Source of the DNA: Anaerolineae bacterium
GTDB taxonomy: Bacteria; Chloroflexota; Anaerolineae; Aggregatilineales; J027
Direction of reading: 5' to 3'
Assembly (NCBI GenBank): GCA_008933735.1
Contig: WBUL01000006.1
Span: forward strand, 62,001 to 126,000
DNA: 64,000 bases
Shown: positions 32,821 through 41,979 of the stretch, piece after piece
Numbering within the stretch: the stretch's first letter is position 1
Layout of the letters: each line of letters starts with the position of its first letter
Notes under the pieces: generated by a model
The model's database searches: none
What the model saw: the letters and a program-made list of their open reading frames with translations, nothing else
Told to the model about the DNA's origin: nothing
Made by a program: the position numbers and the translations under genes

Positions 32821-33471
32821 ATGGACTTAATTACCCTGACAAATCCCCGTTCAGCGGCGGCAGAAGCCTATCGGACGCTGCGAACCAATCTGATGTTTTC
32901 AGGTGTGGATACCATGCTGCGCCGGATTGCGGTTACATCACCCCTGGGGCTGGAAGATAAAAGTCTCGCGCTGGCGAATCTGGCAGTGACCCTGGCACAG
33001 GGTGAACGCCAGACATTAATTGTCGATGCTGATTTGCGCCAGCCTGCCCAGCATCTGCTGTGGGGGATAGAAAATACGCGCGGTTTTACGGATATGATCC
33101 TGGATGAAGCGGCGTTTAACAATCCGCCGCTTCAGTCCACGCCGGTTGTGGGGTTGAGTGTTTTACCCAGCGGTGCGCTGCCTGCCAATCCCGCCGATGT
33201 GCTGGCTTCCAGGCGGATGGATGACGTGATCACCCGCTTAAGTGAACTGGCTGAATATATTTTGTTTGATGTTCCCCCAGTGCTGGCTGCGACGGATGCG
33301 GCGGTATTTGGCCGTAAATTAGATGGTGTGCTGCTGGTTATCCGGGCTGGCAAAACGCGCCGGGACCAGACTGCCCGTGCTAAAGAGCAGTTGGAGCGCG
33401 TGCAGGTGAATATCGTCGGCGCAGTGCTGACGAATGCGCCCGGTGTAAAAAACTCTTACGGTAGGAGTTGA
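32821..33471 (+). CDS. CpsD/CapB-like P-loop ATPase (BY-kinase fold) with unusual Walker A
   Basis: The 216-residue protein aligns with the cytoplasmic tyrosine-kinase partner of Wzz proteins: NPRSAAAEAYRTLRTNLMFS at the start, Walker A' LIVDADLRQP, PSGALPANPADVLAS, and Walker B ILFDVPPVL. The Walker A, normally GEGKST, reads PLGLEDKSL (residues 41-49), so the glycines before the Lys are lost while Lys47 and Ser48 remain. Only one Tyr (NSYGRS) is near the C-terminus in place of a tyrosine cluster. It may be a regulator with weak or no kinase activity. Its stop overlaps the ribosome-site region of rmlA. Confidence 0.83.
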   Translation: MDLITLTNPRSAAAEAYRTLRTNLMFSGVDTMLRRIAVTSPLGLEDKSLALANLAVTLAQGERQTLIVDADLRQPAQHLLWGIENTRGFTDMILDEAAFNNPPLQSTPVVGLSVLPSGALPANPADVLASRRMDDVITRLSELAEYILFDVPPVLAATDAAVFGRKLDGVLLVIRAGKTRRDQTARAKEQLERVQVNIVGAVLTNAPGVKNSYGRS

Positions 33472-33473
33472 AC

Positions 33474-34562
33474 TTGAAAGGGTTAATTTTAAGCGGTGGC
33501 AAAGGGACGCGCCTCTATCCTCTGACGTATACCCGCGCCAAGCAGTTGATTCCGGTGGCGAATAAGCCCGTCCTGTTTCGGGTGATTGAGGCCATTCGGG
33601 ATGCCGGGATACGTGAAATCGGGATTGTAATTGGAGATACGGGTCCGGAAATCCGCGAAGCGGTTGGTGATGGCAGCCAGTTCGGGGAGGTCAAAATCAC
33701 TTATATCCCGCAGGAGTCTCCCGATGGGTTAGCTCATGCGGTCAAAATCTCCCAGCATTTTCTGGGGGAGGACCGCTTCGTGATGTTTCTTGGTGATAAT
33801 GTCATTCAGGGCGGCATCAGCGACCTGATTCGGGATTTTGAGCACAACACCGCCTGGAACAGCCAGATTGTGCTTACAGAAGTCGAGCATCCGCAGCATT
33901 ACGGGGTCGCGGTGCTGGATGACAGCGGGCGCATCCAGCAGTTGGTTGAAAAACCACAGGTTCCGCCCAGCAAACTCGCGCTGGTTGGGATTTATATGTT
34001 TGATAAACACGTTTTTGAAGCGGTCAACGCCATTAAACCCTCGTGGCGCCACGAACTCGAAATTACCGATGCGATTCAATGGCTGGTCACCAATGGGTAT
34101 CATGTCTACCCCTATGTACATCAGGGCTGGTGGATTGATACAGGCAAACCGCGTGATATGCTGGACGCCAACAGCCGTGTTTTAGAAGAGATTCGCCCGC
34201 AAATTCTGGGTAAAGTCGATGAACAATCCGAAGTTGACGCGCGGGTGACGGTAGCGGCTACGGCAGAAATCATCAACAGCGTGGTGCGTGGCCCGGCGAT
34301 TATTGGCGAATATACCGTCATCAAAAACAGCTATGTTGGCCCCTTCACCAGTATCTATCATCATGCGTACATCGAAAACTGTGAAATCGAACGCAGCATT
34401 ATCCTTGAAAATGCGCGAATCTGTAACGTTCCGAACCGCTTACAAGACAGCTTAATAGGGCGCAATGTCGATGTTGATGTAGCGGATAAACGTCCCAGAG
34501 CCTTAAAACTCAATCTGGGAGATTACAGCAAAGTCCGTTTGGCGCCCTGGGAGATCAAGTAG
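33474..34562 (+). CDS. rmlA: Glucose-1-phosphate thymidylyltransferase, long form
   Basis: RmlA makes dTDP-glucose from glucose 1-phosphate and dTTP. I chose the TTG at 33474 (MKGLILSGGKGTRL), with AGGAG six bases upstream; the upstream TTG at 33468 touches the ribosome site. Motifs include GGKGTRLYPLTYTRAKQLIP, the catalytic region MFLGDNVIQGG, and EKPQVPPSKLALVGIYMF. The last 110 residues are left-handed beta-helix repeats, as in the long RmlA-type enzymes. rmlB follows directly. Confidence 0.92.
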   Translation: MKGLILSGGKGTRLYPLTYTRAKQLIPVANKPVLFRVIEAIRDAGIREIGIVIGDTGPEIREAVGDGSQFGEVKITYIPQESPDGLAHAVKISQHFLGEDRFVMFLGDNVIQGGISDLIRDFEHNTAWNSQIVLTEVEHPQHYGVAVLDDSGRIQQLVEKPQVPPSKLALVGIYMFDKHVFEAVNAIKPSWRHELEITDAIQWLVTNGYHVYPYVHQGWWIDTGKPRDMLDANSRVLEEIRPQILGKVDEQSEVDARVTVAATAEIINSVVRGPAIIGEYTVIKNSYVGPFTSIYHHAYIENCEIERSIILENARICNVPNRLQDSLIGRNVDVDVADKRPRALKLNLGDYSKVRLAPWEIK

Positions 34563-35588
34563 ATGAAAAATATCCTCGTCACCGGGGGCGCAGGGTTCAT
34601 CGGCAGCGCCTTTGTGCGTTATATGGTGAACCAGTACCCGGCCTATAACATTATTGTACTGGATAAGCTCACCTATGCGGGAAACATGGATAACCTGCTG
34701 CCCGTCAAAAATGCGGCCAACTATGCATTTGAAAAAGGGGATATTGCCGATGAGGAGACGGTTAATCAAGTCTTAGGAAAGTACCACATTGAGGCCATAG
34801 TGAATTTTGCCGCCGAATCGCACGTTGACCGCAGCATTTTAAGTCCTCATGCCTTTATCCATACGGACGTAGTCGGAACGTATATCTTGCTGGAAACGGC
34901 GCGGCGTATGGGCATCCAACGCTTTCATCAGGTCAGCACCGATGAGGTTTATGGCAGTATTCCGGAGGGTTTTTTCAAAGAAGGTGATCCGCTTGAACCC
35001 AACAGTCCCTATGCTGCCAGTAAAGCGGGGGGCGAACTGATGCTGCGAGCGTACCACGTGACCTATGGGATGCATACAACTGTCACACGGGGCAGCAACA
35101 CTTTTGGGCCGTATCAGTATCCTGAAAAAATTGCCCCGTTTTTTATCACGGAAGCAATTGATGACCGTCCCCTGCCGCTTTACGGCGATGGCTTGCAGGT
35201 GCGTGACTGGCTGTACGTGGATGACCATGCGAGAGCGGTTGATGTGGTGCTGCATAAAGGCGCACCAGGCGAGATTTATAATATTGGTGGAGAGAATGAG
35301 CGCACCAATATTGAAGTTACCCATCTGATTCTGGACACCCTCGGCAAACCCCACAGCCTGATTAAACATGTCGAAGACCGTCCCGGTCATGATCGCCGCT
35401 ATGCGCTGACCAATGACAAACTGCGTGCCGACTTTGATTGGCACATTGACCGCAATTTTGAGGACGCCATGCGTCAAACCGTCCAGTGGTATGTGGACAA
35501 TGAATGGTGGTGGCGTAAGATCAAAACCGGGGAATACCTTGAATTTTATAAGAAGCAGTACACGGAACGGCTCGCCAAAGCCACATAG
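34563..35588 (+). CDS. rmlB: dTDP-glucose 4,6-dehydratase
   Basis: RmlB converts dTDP-glucose to dTDP-4-keto-6-deoxyglucose, the branch point for rhamnose and other deoxysugars. The 341-residue extended SDR has NAD motif VTGGAGFIGSAFVRYM, VNFAAESHVDRSI, the catalytic STDEVYG segment, YAASKAGGELM (YxxxK), and RGSNTFGPYQYPEKIAPFFI. rmlC and rmlD are not in this window. Confidence 0.96.
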   Translation: MKNILVTGGAGFIGSAFVRYMVNQYPAYNIIVLDKLTYAGNMDNLLPVKNAANYAFEKGDIADEETVNQVLGKYHIEAIVNFAAESHVDRSILSPHAFIHTDVVGTYILLETARRMGIQRFHQVSTDEVYGSIPEGFFKEGDPLEPNSPYAASKAGGELMLRAYHVTYGMHTTVTRGSNTFGPYQYPEKIAPFFITEAIDDRPLPLYGDGLQVRDWLYVDDHARAVDVVLHKGAPGEIYNIGGENERTNIEVTHLILDTLGKPHSLIKHVEDRPGHDRRYALTNDKLRADFDWHIDRNFEDAMRQTVQWYVDNEWWWRKIKTGEYLEFYKKQYTERLAKAT

Positions 35589-35599
35589 GAGAAAAAATC

Positions 35600-36376
35600 A
35601 TGAGCCTACCGGAACTCAAGAACTGGTCAAAAACTCGTGATAGCCTGCATCAGGCTGCCCTGGTTCTGGGCGCAGTCCGTAAGCTGCTGGTGGAACGCCA
35701 GCCTAATTTCCAGCATCTGAGTCTGCAAGTGGTTCCGGTAGGGCTTTCGACAGGGAAAACGTCTGCGGGTGAACTTATCCTTGATTTCACCGCGCGGGCT
35801 GTGATTTTGGACGCAGAGAAACAGATCAGGCTGGAGGGGTTGAGTCAGCTGCTCCTGACAGAGCAGCTGGTGAATATGCTGGCAGCATCCGGGCATTCCA
35901 TCTCACCTGATCGCCAGCATCTCAACAGCGAAACGCCCTTTGAACTGGACGCGACTCAGGCCAGTGGTTATGCGGCGGCGCTATATACCATTTACGGCGC
36001 GGTGCGTCATTTTTCTCAGAATCTGCCCGGCCATAAAACTCCACCCGTGATCTGGCCCCATCATTTTGACCTATCGTTTTTGTGGTTTGCGGGTGAGGGC
36101 ACAGACGAGCGCGAAGACCCGCATATTAATTTCGGTTTTTCTCCCTACACAGAGGAAATCGACGGAGCATACTTTTATAGTTATGCCTGGTCGAAAGCAA
36201 CAGGCTATCTTGATATCCCCACACCGCCCAAAACGGAACTGGTCAGCGGTGGCAGCAAATACACCGTGCTGAGCTATGACGATGTGCGGCAGGAAAGCGA
36301 CCCATCCGCTTATATCCAGCAGCACTTTCAGACCCTCTGGGAAAGCACACGGGTAAAACTCGATCAGAGGGAGTAA
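35600..36376 (+). CDS. DUF5996-like protein
   Basis: The 258-residue soluble protein matches the DUF5996 pattern: it starts LPELKNWSKTRDSLHQAALVLGAVR and carries VIWPHHFDLSFLWF and the late motif GAYFYSYAWSKATGY. No function is established for the family. It sits 11 bases after rmlB with an AGGAG ribosome site, so it is probably co-transcribed with the polysaccharide genes, though the link may be incidental. Confidence 0.78.
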   Translation: MSLPELKNWSKTRDSLHQAALVLGAVRKLLVERQPNFQHLSLQVVPVGLSTGKTSAGELILDFTARAVILDAEKQIRLEGLSQLLLTEQLVNMLAASGHSISPDRQHLNSETPFELDATQASGYAAALYTIYGAVRHFSQNLPGHKTPPVIWPHHFDLSFLWFAGEGTDEREDPHINFGFSPYTEEIDGAYFYSYAWSKATGYLDIPTPPKTELVSGGSKYTVLSYDDVRQESDPSAYIQQHFQTLWESTRVKLDQRE

Positions 36377-36413
36377 ATAGGACATTTAGAAATACCTACA
36401 CAGTCCTGATCGC

Positions 36414-37802
36414 TTAGCGCAGGGTGCGTAGATAAGCGATAATGTCCATAAATTCTTCATTACCCCAGTCGGTGCGGCCACCGCCGGGAGGCATCGACAC
36501 ACCGGTGACGTTATCGGGAGCACCAGCCGGACGTCCCGTCCGAATGAATTGCAGCAGTTCCATATCCGAAGCGTACATTACCAGCGCTGAGGTTTTTAGC
36601 GGCAGCCCCAGCCCGGATACTCCTTCCCCCTGGAACCCATGACATCCGGCACAGGTTTCCTCAAAATACCGCTGACCCTGCTGGATGCTGCCGATGCCTG
36701 AGGGGGTGACGGTGGGTCCCGTCAGGACAATCGAGGTGGGCAGCGGGGTCGGGGTAAGTTGTGGGGCCGCTACTGCGGCCATTCCTTCAAGGAAATCATG
36801 GTCGGGCGACATAAATTCCGCGCCGCTGATGACATAGATTTCTCCAGCATTGATCTGGTTGTCGTAAACCCCATCCCCGCCCATCGCGTTAGGCGCAAGA
36901 TCAATCACCCCATCCCCATCCACATCATATACGGCCAGCGCATAGGGCATCATATCGTTGTCATCCGCCCCAACAATGTACCGTACCCGCAGCCCCGATG
37001 GCGGCCTGAATACCCTGATGATCCCGTCATCATGAGGCAGAGCGCCTTTACTGCCAAAAATAACGGCCATCAGCCCGGCGTTATACCGCACTCGCCCATC
37101 GTACCCAATCGGGTCATAATCAGGTGCTCCGTAGATCAGGTCATCAATGCCATCTCGATCAAGGTCGGCTGCACGCAGCGTATCCCCCGCTTTGCTATCG
37201 ACCTGATCGGGATAAATCACGATGGCGCGGCTGGGGTCTGCCAGGGCCAGATCAATCATTCTTCCAGCAAAGGGTTCATGGGTATAGATAATCCAGGCCT
37301 CACCCGCCTCATCCATATTATTTTCCGGGCCATCCCCCACCAGCGTACCAAGAATCAAGTCCAGGCGTCCGTTGCCGTCCATATCCCCAACCGCGATTTC
37401 CTCCCCTATGAGGTTGTTTGCACTTCTCCCGTAAATCACGGTGATTCCGGGATCAAGGGGAGCACCGGCCCCGTCAAGCCGGGCGGCGAGGTCAATCGTC
37501 TGTCCGCGAAAATCCGAATTGCCAAAAATAACAAAGGTTTCCCCGCTGTTATATCGGGTGTTACCGGGACCATCTCCCCCGCCAAACGACAATCCTCCCA
37601 AGCCGGCAGATGCACGCCACAGCGATGCGCTCACAATGGCATCATCGTAGCCATCTCCGTTGAGGTCATCGCCCCACACACACGACCCCAATAAATCATC
37701 ATAGTCTGCACCAATGATCCGAGTCGCGCTGGGAGGAGGATTTTGCATGTCAACCACCTGACCGTACTCCCCGATCATGTCCGCCGTGCCAAAACAATCC
37801 AC
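36414..37802 (-). CDS. FG-GAP protein with C-terminal cytochrome c domain, downstream half of a split gene
   Basis: This frame carries several FG-GAP (integrin-alpha-like) repeats with calcium-loop motifs such as DLNGDGYDD, DMDGNGRLDL, DLDRDGIDDL and DVDGDGVIDL. A Thr/Pro linker follows and then a monoheme class I cytochrome c domain with CAGCH and a MPPGGG segment for the axial Met. It has no start or signal of its own. Its beginning (DCFGTADMIG) continues the frame of the gene ending at 37775, if one T is restored in the run at 37791-37794. Together they would make one exported beta-propeller cytochrome of about 700 residues. Confidence 0.78.
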   Translation of the reverse strand: MDCFGTADMIGEYGQVVDMQNPPPSATRIIGADYDDLLGSCVWGDDLNGDGYDDAIVSASLWRASAGLGGLSFGGGDGPGNTRYNSGETFVIFGNSDFRGQTIDLAARLDGAGAPLDPGITVIYGRSANNLIGEEIAVGDMDGNGRLDLILGTLVGDGPENNMDEAGEAWIIYTHEPFAGRMIDLALADPSRAIVIYPDQVDSKAGDTLRAADLDRDGIDDLIYGAPDYDPIGYDGRVRYNAGLMAVIFGSKGALPHDDGIIRVFRPPSGLRVRYIVGADDNDMMPYALAVYDVDGDGVIDLAPNAMGGDGVYDNQINAGEIYVISGAEFMSPDHDFLEGMAAVAAPQLTPTPLPTSIVLTGPTVTPSGIGSIQQGQRYFEETCAGCHGFQGEGVSGLGLPLKTSALVMYASDMELLQFIRTGRPAGAPDNVTGVSMPPGGGRTDWGNEEFMDIIAYLRTLR

Positions 37803-38515
37803 ACCTCGCCGCTGTTAATGCGGGCATCGTTTACCCCATCGGCTTGAGTCGCTCCAATCAATAGATCGTCATAACCATCGCCGTCAAAATCCCCACCTTC
37901 AACCCATAATCCAAACCGGTCTTCTGCCGATGCCCCATACAAAGCCATGACTCGGTCAGGAAGTTCGAGCAGGTCAATATCTCCCTGCTGGGCAAAATCG
38001 CTGCTGCCGAACAGCACATATGCTGCCCCCGCGTTGGAATGGCTCTGGTCGGGGGTGTCGCTGTTCTGAGCGCTGAACAACAGGTCATCGTAGCCATCAG
38101 CATTAAAATCAGCCACATAGGTTTCTGTTCCGGCCATGTCCCCAGAAAATGCACCGTAAATCGTAAAAAAATTCTGCGGGTCAACGCCTTCCTCAATGGA
38201 AATATGACCCTCAATGTGGCACAGATTCATGATGATCCGGACATGCCCTGCGCTGCCACGCCATGTCCCCAATCCATGCGCGGCATTCTGCCCGGTCACC
38301 GCAATGTCACCGCAGCCATCTCCATCAAAATCCCCTATGTCCAGGGGTTTTCCCGTCGTTGAAGCTCCAGCAGGCATATCATAAAACACAAACTGTCCAG
38401 CCTGCTGGGTATTTGCTAAATCCCAGAACGGCCCGCGAGAACTTTGCGCGGCGGCCCACAGAGCATAAAGTCCCATCAGGACGGCAAGCAGGGCAAGGAG
38501 CAATTTTCTGAGCAT
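37775..38515 (-). CDS. FG-GAP repeat protein, upstream half of a split gene
   Basis: The 246-residue protein has a signal peptide (MLRKLLLALLAVLMGLYALW) and FG-GAP repeats with loops DFDGDGCGD, DFNADGYDD and DFDGDGYDD. It ends INSGEVWIVLARRT where the other half shows the expected VWIVFGTAD continuation, so it is cut short by a frameshift. It follows the beta-propeller lipoprotein gene by nine bases and is the third gene of the cytochrome cassette. Confidence 0.78.
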   Translation of the reverse strand: MLRKLLLALLAVLMGLYALWAAAQSSRGPFWDLANTQQAGQFVFYDMPAGASTTGKPLDIGDFDGDGCGDIAVTGQNAAHGLGTWRGSAGHVRIIMNLCHIEGHISIEEGVDPQNFFTIYGAFSGDMAGTETYVADFNADGYDDLLFSAQNSDTPDQSHSNAGAAYVLFGSSDFAQQGDIDLLELPDRVMALYGASAEDRFGLWVEGGDFDGDGYDDLLIGATQADGVNDARINSGEVWIVLARRT

Positions 38516-38524
38516 GGGAATTCC

Positions 38525-40327
38525 TTAAAGCGATAATAGAAACATGATCAAATCTTGAAGCTGTTGGGGCGTCAGATTGGCACCAACACTGTGAATCGGA
38601 TCGGTACGGGTCAGCACCTCTTCCAGGGTTTGGGCAACACCATCGTGCATATAGGGCGCGGTAGCCCACAGGCCTTGCAAGGTTGGTGTATCGAAGGATT
38701 CGAATTCCTCCATTGAAAATGCGGCACCCGTCACATTGTGCTGCCTGCCATCTGCATAGGAAGGGGGCGCATGACAGGCACAATTCGGCGATCCGCTCAT
38801 GAATAATTCCATACCCCGTTGAGCGGAGTCGTTCAATGCACCGTCGGGTTCACGGTAAGGGCTGCGCCAGGGTGAGAAGGATGCTGCATAGTCCGTCAGA
38901 GCAGCTAAGTCCGCTGTATTCAGTCCATCCCCCAGCATCACTTGCAGAATGTGATCTTCAATCGTGTCCTGCAATTCGGGCATATCTCCCGCCCAGTTAT
39001 ATGGCGGCAGGTCGGCACTGCCCAGCGCAAGGGTATTACGTGGCCCACTGCGAAAATTAATCCACGTGCGGGCATCCATCCCGCCGTCAAAATGGCAGGT
39101 AGCACAGCTAATCGCCCCATCACTCAGGGACGGATCAGCCGCCTGATGAAACAGCACAGCACCGCGATGCTGTTGGGGATCAAGGGGAAGCTGAGTTACC
39201 GGAATAGTTTCCATCATCGTGTAATGTGAGGGATCAAACACCGAAACCGAGCCATCCAGCATATTCAAGGCGTAGCCGTAACCATCCGAAATCAGCACCC
39301 CTCTAGGATTTGCGCCTACCGGAAGCCGTGCCAGCAGCGTACCCGTCGCCACATCGACGACTGCAAGTGCATCACTTCCGGCCAGCGCCACATACAGGAC
39401 TTTTCCGTCGAGAGAAAAAGCGGCATCGAAAGGCATGTTAGCCGGACTCTGATCAATCTCAGAAAGGGTCAGCCGTCGATCCCGGCTGCCGGTCATGGTT
39501 GTGAGGTCAAGTACTGCCACCGCAGGAAACCAATCCTGCATATATTGCAGCGAAATCAATGCCAATCCGGTGCGGGTGAGCGGAAGATAGGCAGATTTTC
39601 CATCGGGCGTCAGGATGATTGATTGCGCCAGACTGCCATCGGGTTCGACATTTGCGGTTCCGAAAACATAAGGCATGGGAGAAATGGCGGCCAGCGTTAC
39701 ACCGCCGCTGTAAAAATGGGTCACCAGTAACCATTCCCCGCTGAGGGCCAATCCAGCAGGTGCATCCTCGACATCCAGACGAGAAATCACTTCTCGGCTT
39801 TCCAGATCAAATACCACGATTTGATCGTCGGCAAAACAGGCTACATAGGCAAACTGCCCGGATGTAACCACGCCATATGGCATATGGCACACTGGATAGA
39901 CAGCAGAAAGCGCCTTGCTGTTCAGGTCGATCAGAGCCAGAGCATCCTCACCGCGCAGCGTCACCAGCGCTTCCGTACCATAAACAGCAATTGCACGCGG
40001 ATCGTCACCAACCTCAATCTCCCGGATGACTTTTTTTGACAGGGTATCCAGCAGGGTGATGCTGTCACTCCAGGAATTGACGGTCAGGAGAATCGACCCC
40101 GCCAGAGCAAGCGTTTTGCTGGATTGGCTGTCAATGAATGGTGGAAGCGGAGGCAGCAGTTCGGGCGTGGATACAGGCGTCAAAATCAGGGGGACAGGGG
40201 TGATGAGCGGAGTAACCGTTGGATGGTATGCAGGACGTTCAGGGGAAGTAGGGGTGGTGGATCCAGCGTCCTGTTGAGAACAACCCACAGCCACCAGGAT
40301 TAGCAGAAGGACAAGAAGTAATTTCAT
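38525..40327 (-). CDS. Beta-propeller lipoprotein with C-terminal cytochrome c peroxidase-like domain
   Basis: The 600-residue protein has a lipoprotein signal with Cys16 (LVAVGC), a Thr/Pro linker, and a YVTN-type seven-bladed beta-propeller (about residues 70-385). The C-terminal part resembles di-heme peroxidases of the MauG/CcpA type. The first heme site is CATCH (408-412). The second reads CACH (516-519), one residue short of CxxCH. The segment FDTPTLQGLWATAPYMHDG is a family hallmark. Its start overlaps the stop of the multiheme cytochrome gene by four bases. A role in extracytoplasmic electron transfer is likely. Confidence 0.85.
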   Translation of the reverse strand: MKLLLVLLLILVAVGCSQQDAGSTTPTSPERPAYHPTVTPLITPVPLILTPVSTPELLPPLPPFIDSQSSKTLALAGSILLTVNSWSDSITLLDTLSKKVIREIEVGDDPRAIAVYGTEALVTLRGEDALALIDLNSKALSAVYPVCHMPYGVVTSGQFAYVACFADDQIVVFDLESREVISRLDVEDAPAGLALSGEWLLVTHFYSGGVTLAAISPMPYVFGTANVEPDGSLAQSIILTPDGKSAYLPLTRTGLALISLQYMQDWFPAVAVLDLTTMTGSRDRRLTLSEIDQSPANMPFDAAFSLDGKVLYVALAGSDALAVVDVATGTLLARLPVGANPRGVLISDGYGYALNMLDGSVSVFDPSHYTMMETIPVTQLPLDPQQHRGAVLFHQAADPSLSDGAISCATCHFDGGMDARTWINFRSGPRNTLALGSADLPPYNWAGDMPELQDTIEDHILQVMLGDGLNTADLAALTDYAASFSPWRSPYREPDGALNDSAQRGMELFMSGSPNCACHAPPSYADGRQHNVTGAAFSMEEFESFDTPTLQGLWATAPYMHDGVAQTLEEVLTRTDPIHSVGANLTPQQLQDLIMFLLSL

Positions 40328-41979
40328 CGTGGCACGGTCACAGTCTCATGTTCCATCACAATATCCGGAGTATTCCAGTGCTGAAGCTCCATCAATTCAA
40401 TATAGGCACGCCGCAGAATGAGCTGCACATCTACGGTAATTGTTTCGCTGCCGGAAGGTAGCAAAAATACATAGTGGCTCTCATCTACTGCCAGCGCGGG
40501 CAGACGGTTGTCGCTGACCAGACGTGTTTGCCGCCAGTAAGCATAGGTAGGCATTTCCCCGGTGTAAAAATCTGCCAGCACCTTGGCGTACAGTACACCC
40601 GGCAGACCCGCGTAATGTCCCGTTGCCGGATCGCCGATACCTCCCCACTCAGGAATCGTTGGGCCTTCCAGCAAGGCCAATGTTTGCCCGCTTTCCCCAA
40701 CAGCGCTGACCAGCAAAATCATATTGCGTAATGGGCTGTCTGTAGGGATGTGGTGCCCTGCATCTGTATTTGTCACCTTCACCGTTAAAAGCAGATGATC
40801 GTCTTGCAGCACAGGCAGGATTTCCAGGGATGCGGTTTCCTGCAACAGGGATGGACTGGCGGCTCCTGGCATCTGGTGGCTGAAAATACGCTCAGCCGTT
40901 CGAATCTGACCGCCCTGTTCCGGGAAAACAAAATAGTCATAGTCTACCGGGGGCATGTGACAGTCCTGGCAGGTTTTTCCGGTTTCCGGATTGCTGTATG
41001 GGCTGGCTAGCCACTCGCCAAAACTGTCGTAAATGGGCACATCCCAGAAAGCACCGGAATGACAGGGTGCACAAAAGGCGCTTTCTTCGATGAGTGGAAG
41101 GTAGGTCACCCGCCGCGTTACATCATCAAAATTGCCAAAAAACAACTGCTGTCCTTCATCCGGACGATATAAGCGCATAGAGAGCACACCCGGCAGTGCA
41201 GGATTCGGCAGTCCGGTAGACGGATCGAGTTTAACCTCGCCCACTTTATGGCAGAACTCGCAGAAAACACCTTCCAGATCGATTCCCGAAATATTCTGGA
41301 TGTCTACGTGATAAGCACCACCGGAACGGGCTGCTGCGCCGGGAATATGGCAGTTGGCACAGCTACCTCCCAGATCAGGAAAGTCCAACCTGTAGCCGGG
41401 AACTGAATCGTTCTGCCCGGCAGCAGGCACCTGAATCCCCAACTCAGCATCAAATTGATATACGGTGGGGCTGCCCTGTCTACCTGTCAGCGTCGTGCCG
41501 TTGTACAGGGCCAGAAAACGCGGATTCAGAGCCGACCCGGAGTGTGCGTCCGCCTGCCACTCACTATAACAGGGCATACAATGGGAACAGCTTAATGATC
41601 CAGCCGCTCCCTCATGGGAAAACCAGTCGTAATCCGGATTATCCGTGATATAGTGTCCGGTTACTGTGATGAGATTGTCATCAGACGCGGAAATCTTTTC
41701 TACCCACCCGATCAAATATCCCGGCGCCCAGGCCGTCAGGCGTTTATCAAGCTCCGCGCTGGATACAGAAAGTTTGAAGCGCCCATGAGAGTCTGTAAGC
41801 GTAAAATAATCCGCCGCCTGCACACGAACCACTGCTCCGTTTACAGGCGTTTCACCATCCAGCACCACCCCGTGAACCACAATTCGCTCAGCGCTTTTTC
41901 CCCTAAGAGTGATCAAACCCGCATAAATAAGGATCAGTCCCAAAGAAAGGGCACCAATCGCTATTTTTAGCTTGAACAC
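40324..41979 (-). CDS. Multiheme cytochrome c with carboxypeptidase-regulatory-like N-terminus
   Basis: The 551-residue protein has an N-terminal signal anchor (about residues 5-24) and a CarboxypepD-regulatory-like beta domain (about 34-108). A multiheme region resembling the cytochrome c554 family follows. Canonical heme sites are CANCH (207-211), CEFCH (240-244), CAPCH (303-307) and CQDCH (337-341). The first expected site has CSHC/CMPC (131-137) followed by Tyr rather than His. A C-terminal beta domain follows. The start is GTG 41979. It is the first gene of the cytochrome cassette and probably delivers electrons at the cell surface. Confidence 0.87.
   Translation of the reverse strand: MFKLKIAIGALSLGLILIYAGLITLRGKSAERIVVHGVVLDGETPVNGAVVRVQAADYFTLTDSHGRFKLSVSSAELDKRLTAWAPGYLIGWVEKISASDDNLITVTGHYITDNPDYDWFSHEGAAGSLSCSHCMPCYSEWQADAHSGSALNPRFLALYNGTTLTGRQGSPTVYQFDAELGIQVPAAGQNDSVPGYRLDFPDLGGSCANCHIPGAAARSGGAYHVDIQNISGIDLEGVFCEFCHKVGEVKLDPSTGLPNPALPGVLSMRLYRPDEGQQLFFGNFDDVTRRVTYLPLIEESAFCAPCHSGAFWDVPIYDSFGEWLASPYSNPETGKTCQDCHMPPVDYDYFVFPEQGGQIRTAERIFSHQMPGAASPSLLQETASLEILPVLQDDHLLLTVKVTNTDAGHHIPTDSPLRNMILLVSAVGESGQTLALLEGPTIPEWGGIGDPATGHYAGLPGVLYAKVLADFYTGEMPTYAYWRQTRLVSDNRLPALAVDESHYVFLLPSGSETITVDVQLILRRAYIELMELQHWNTPDIVMEHETVTVPR

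Noticed and set aside
36759-37694. Plus-strand open frame of 311 residues
   Set aside because: It lies opposite the FG-GAP repeats, and repeated acidic loops create long antisense frames with no family resemblance.
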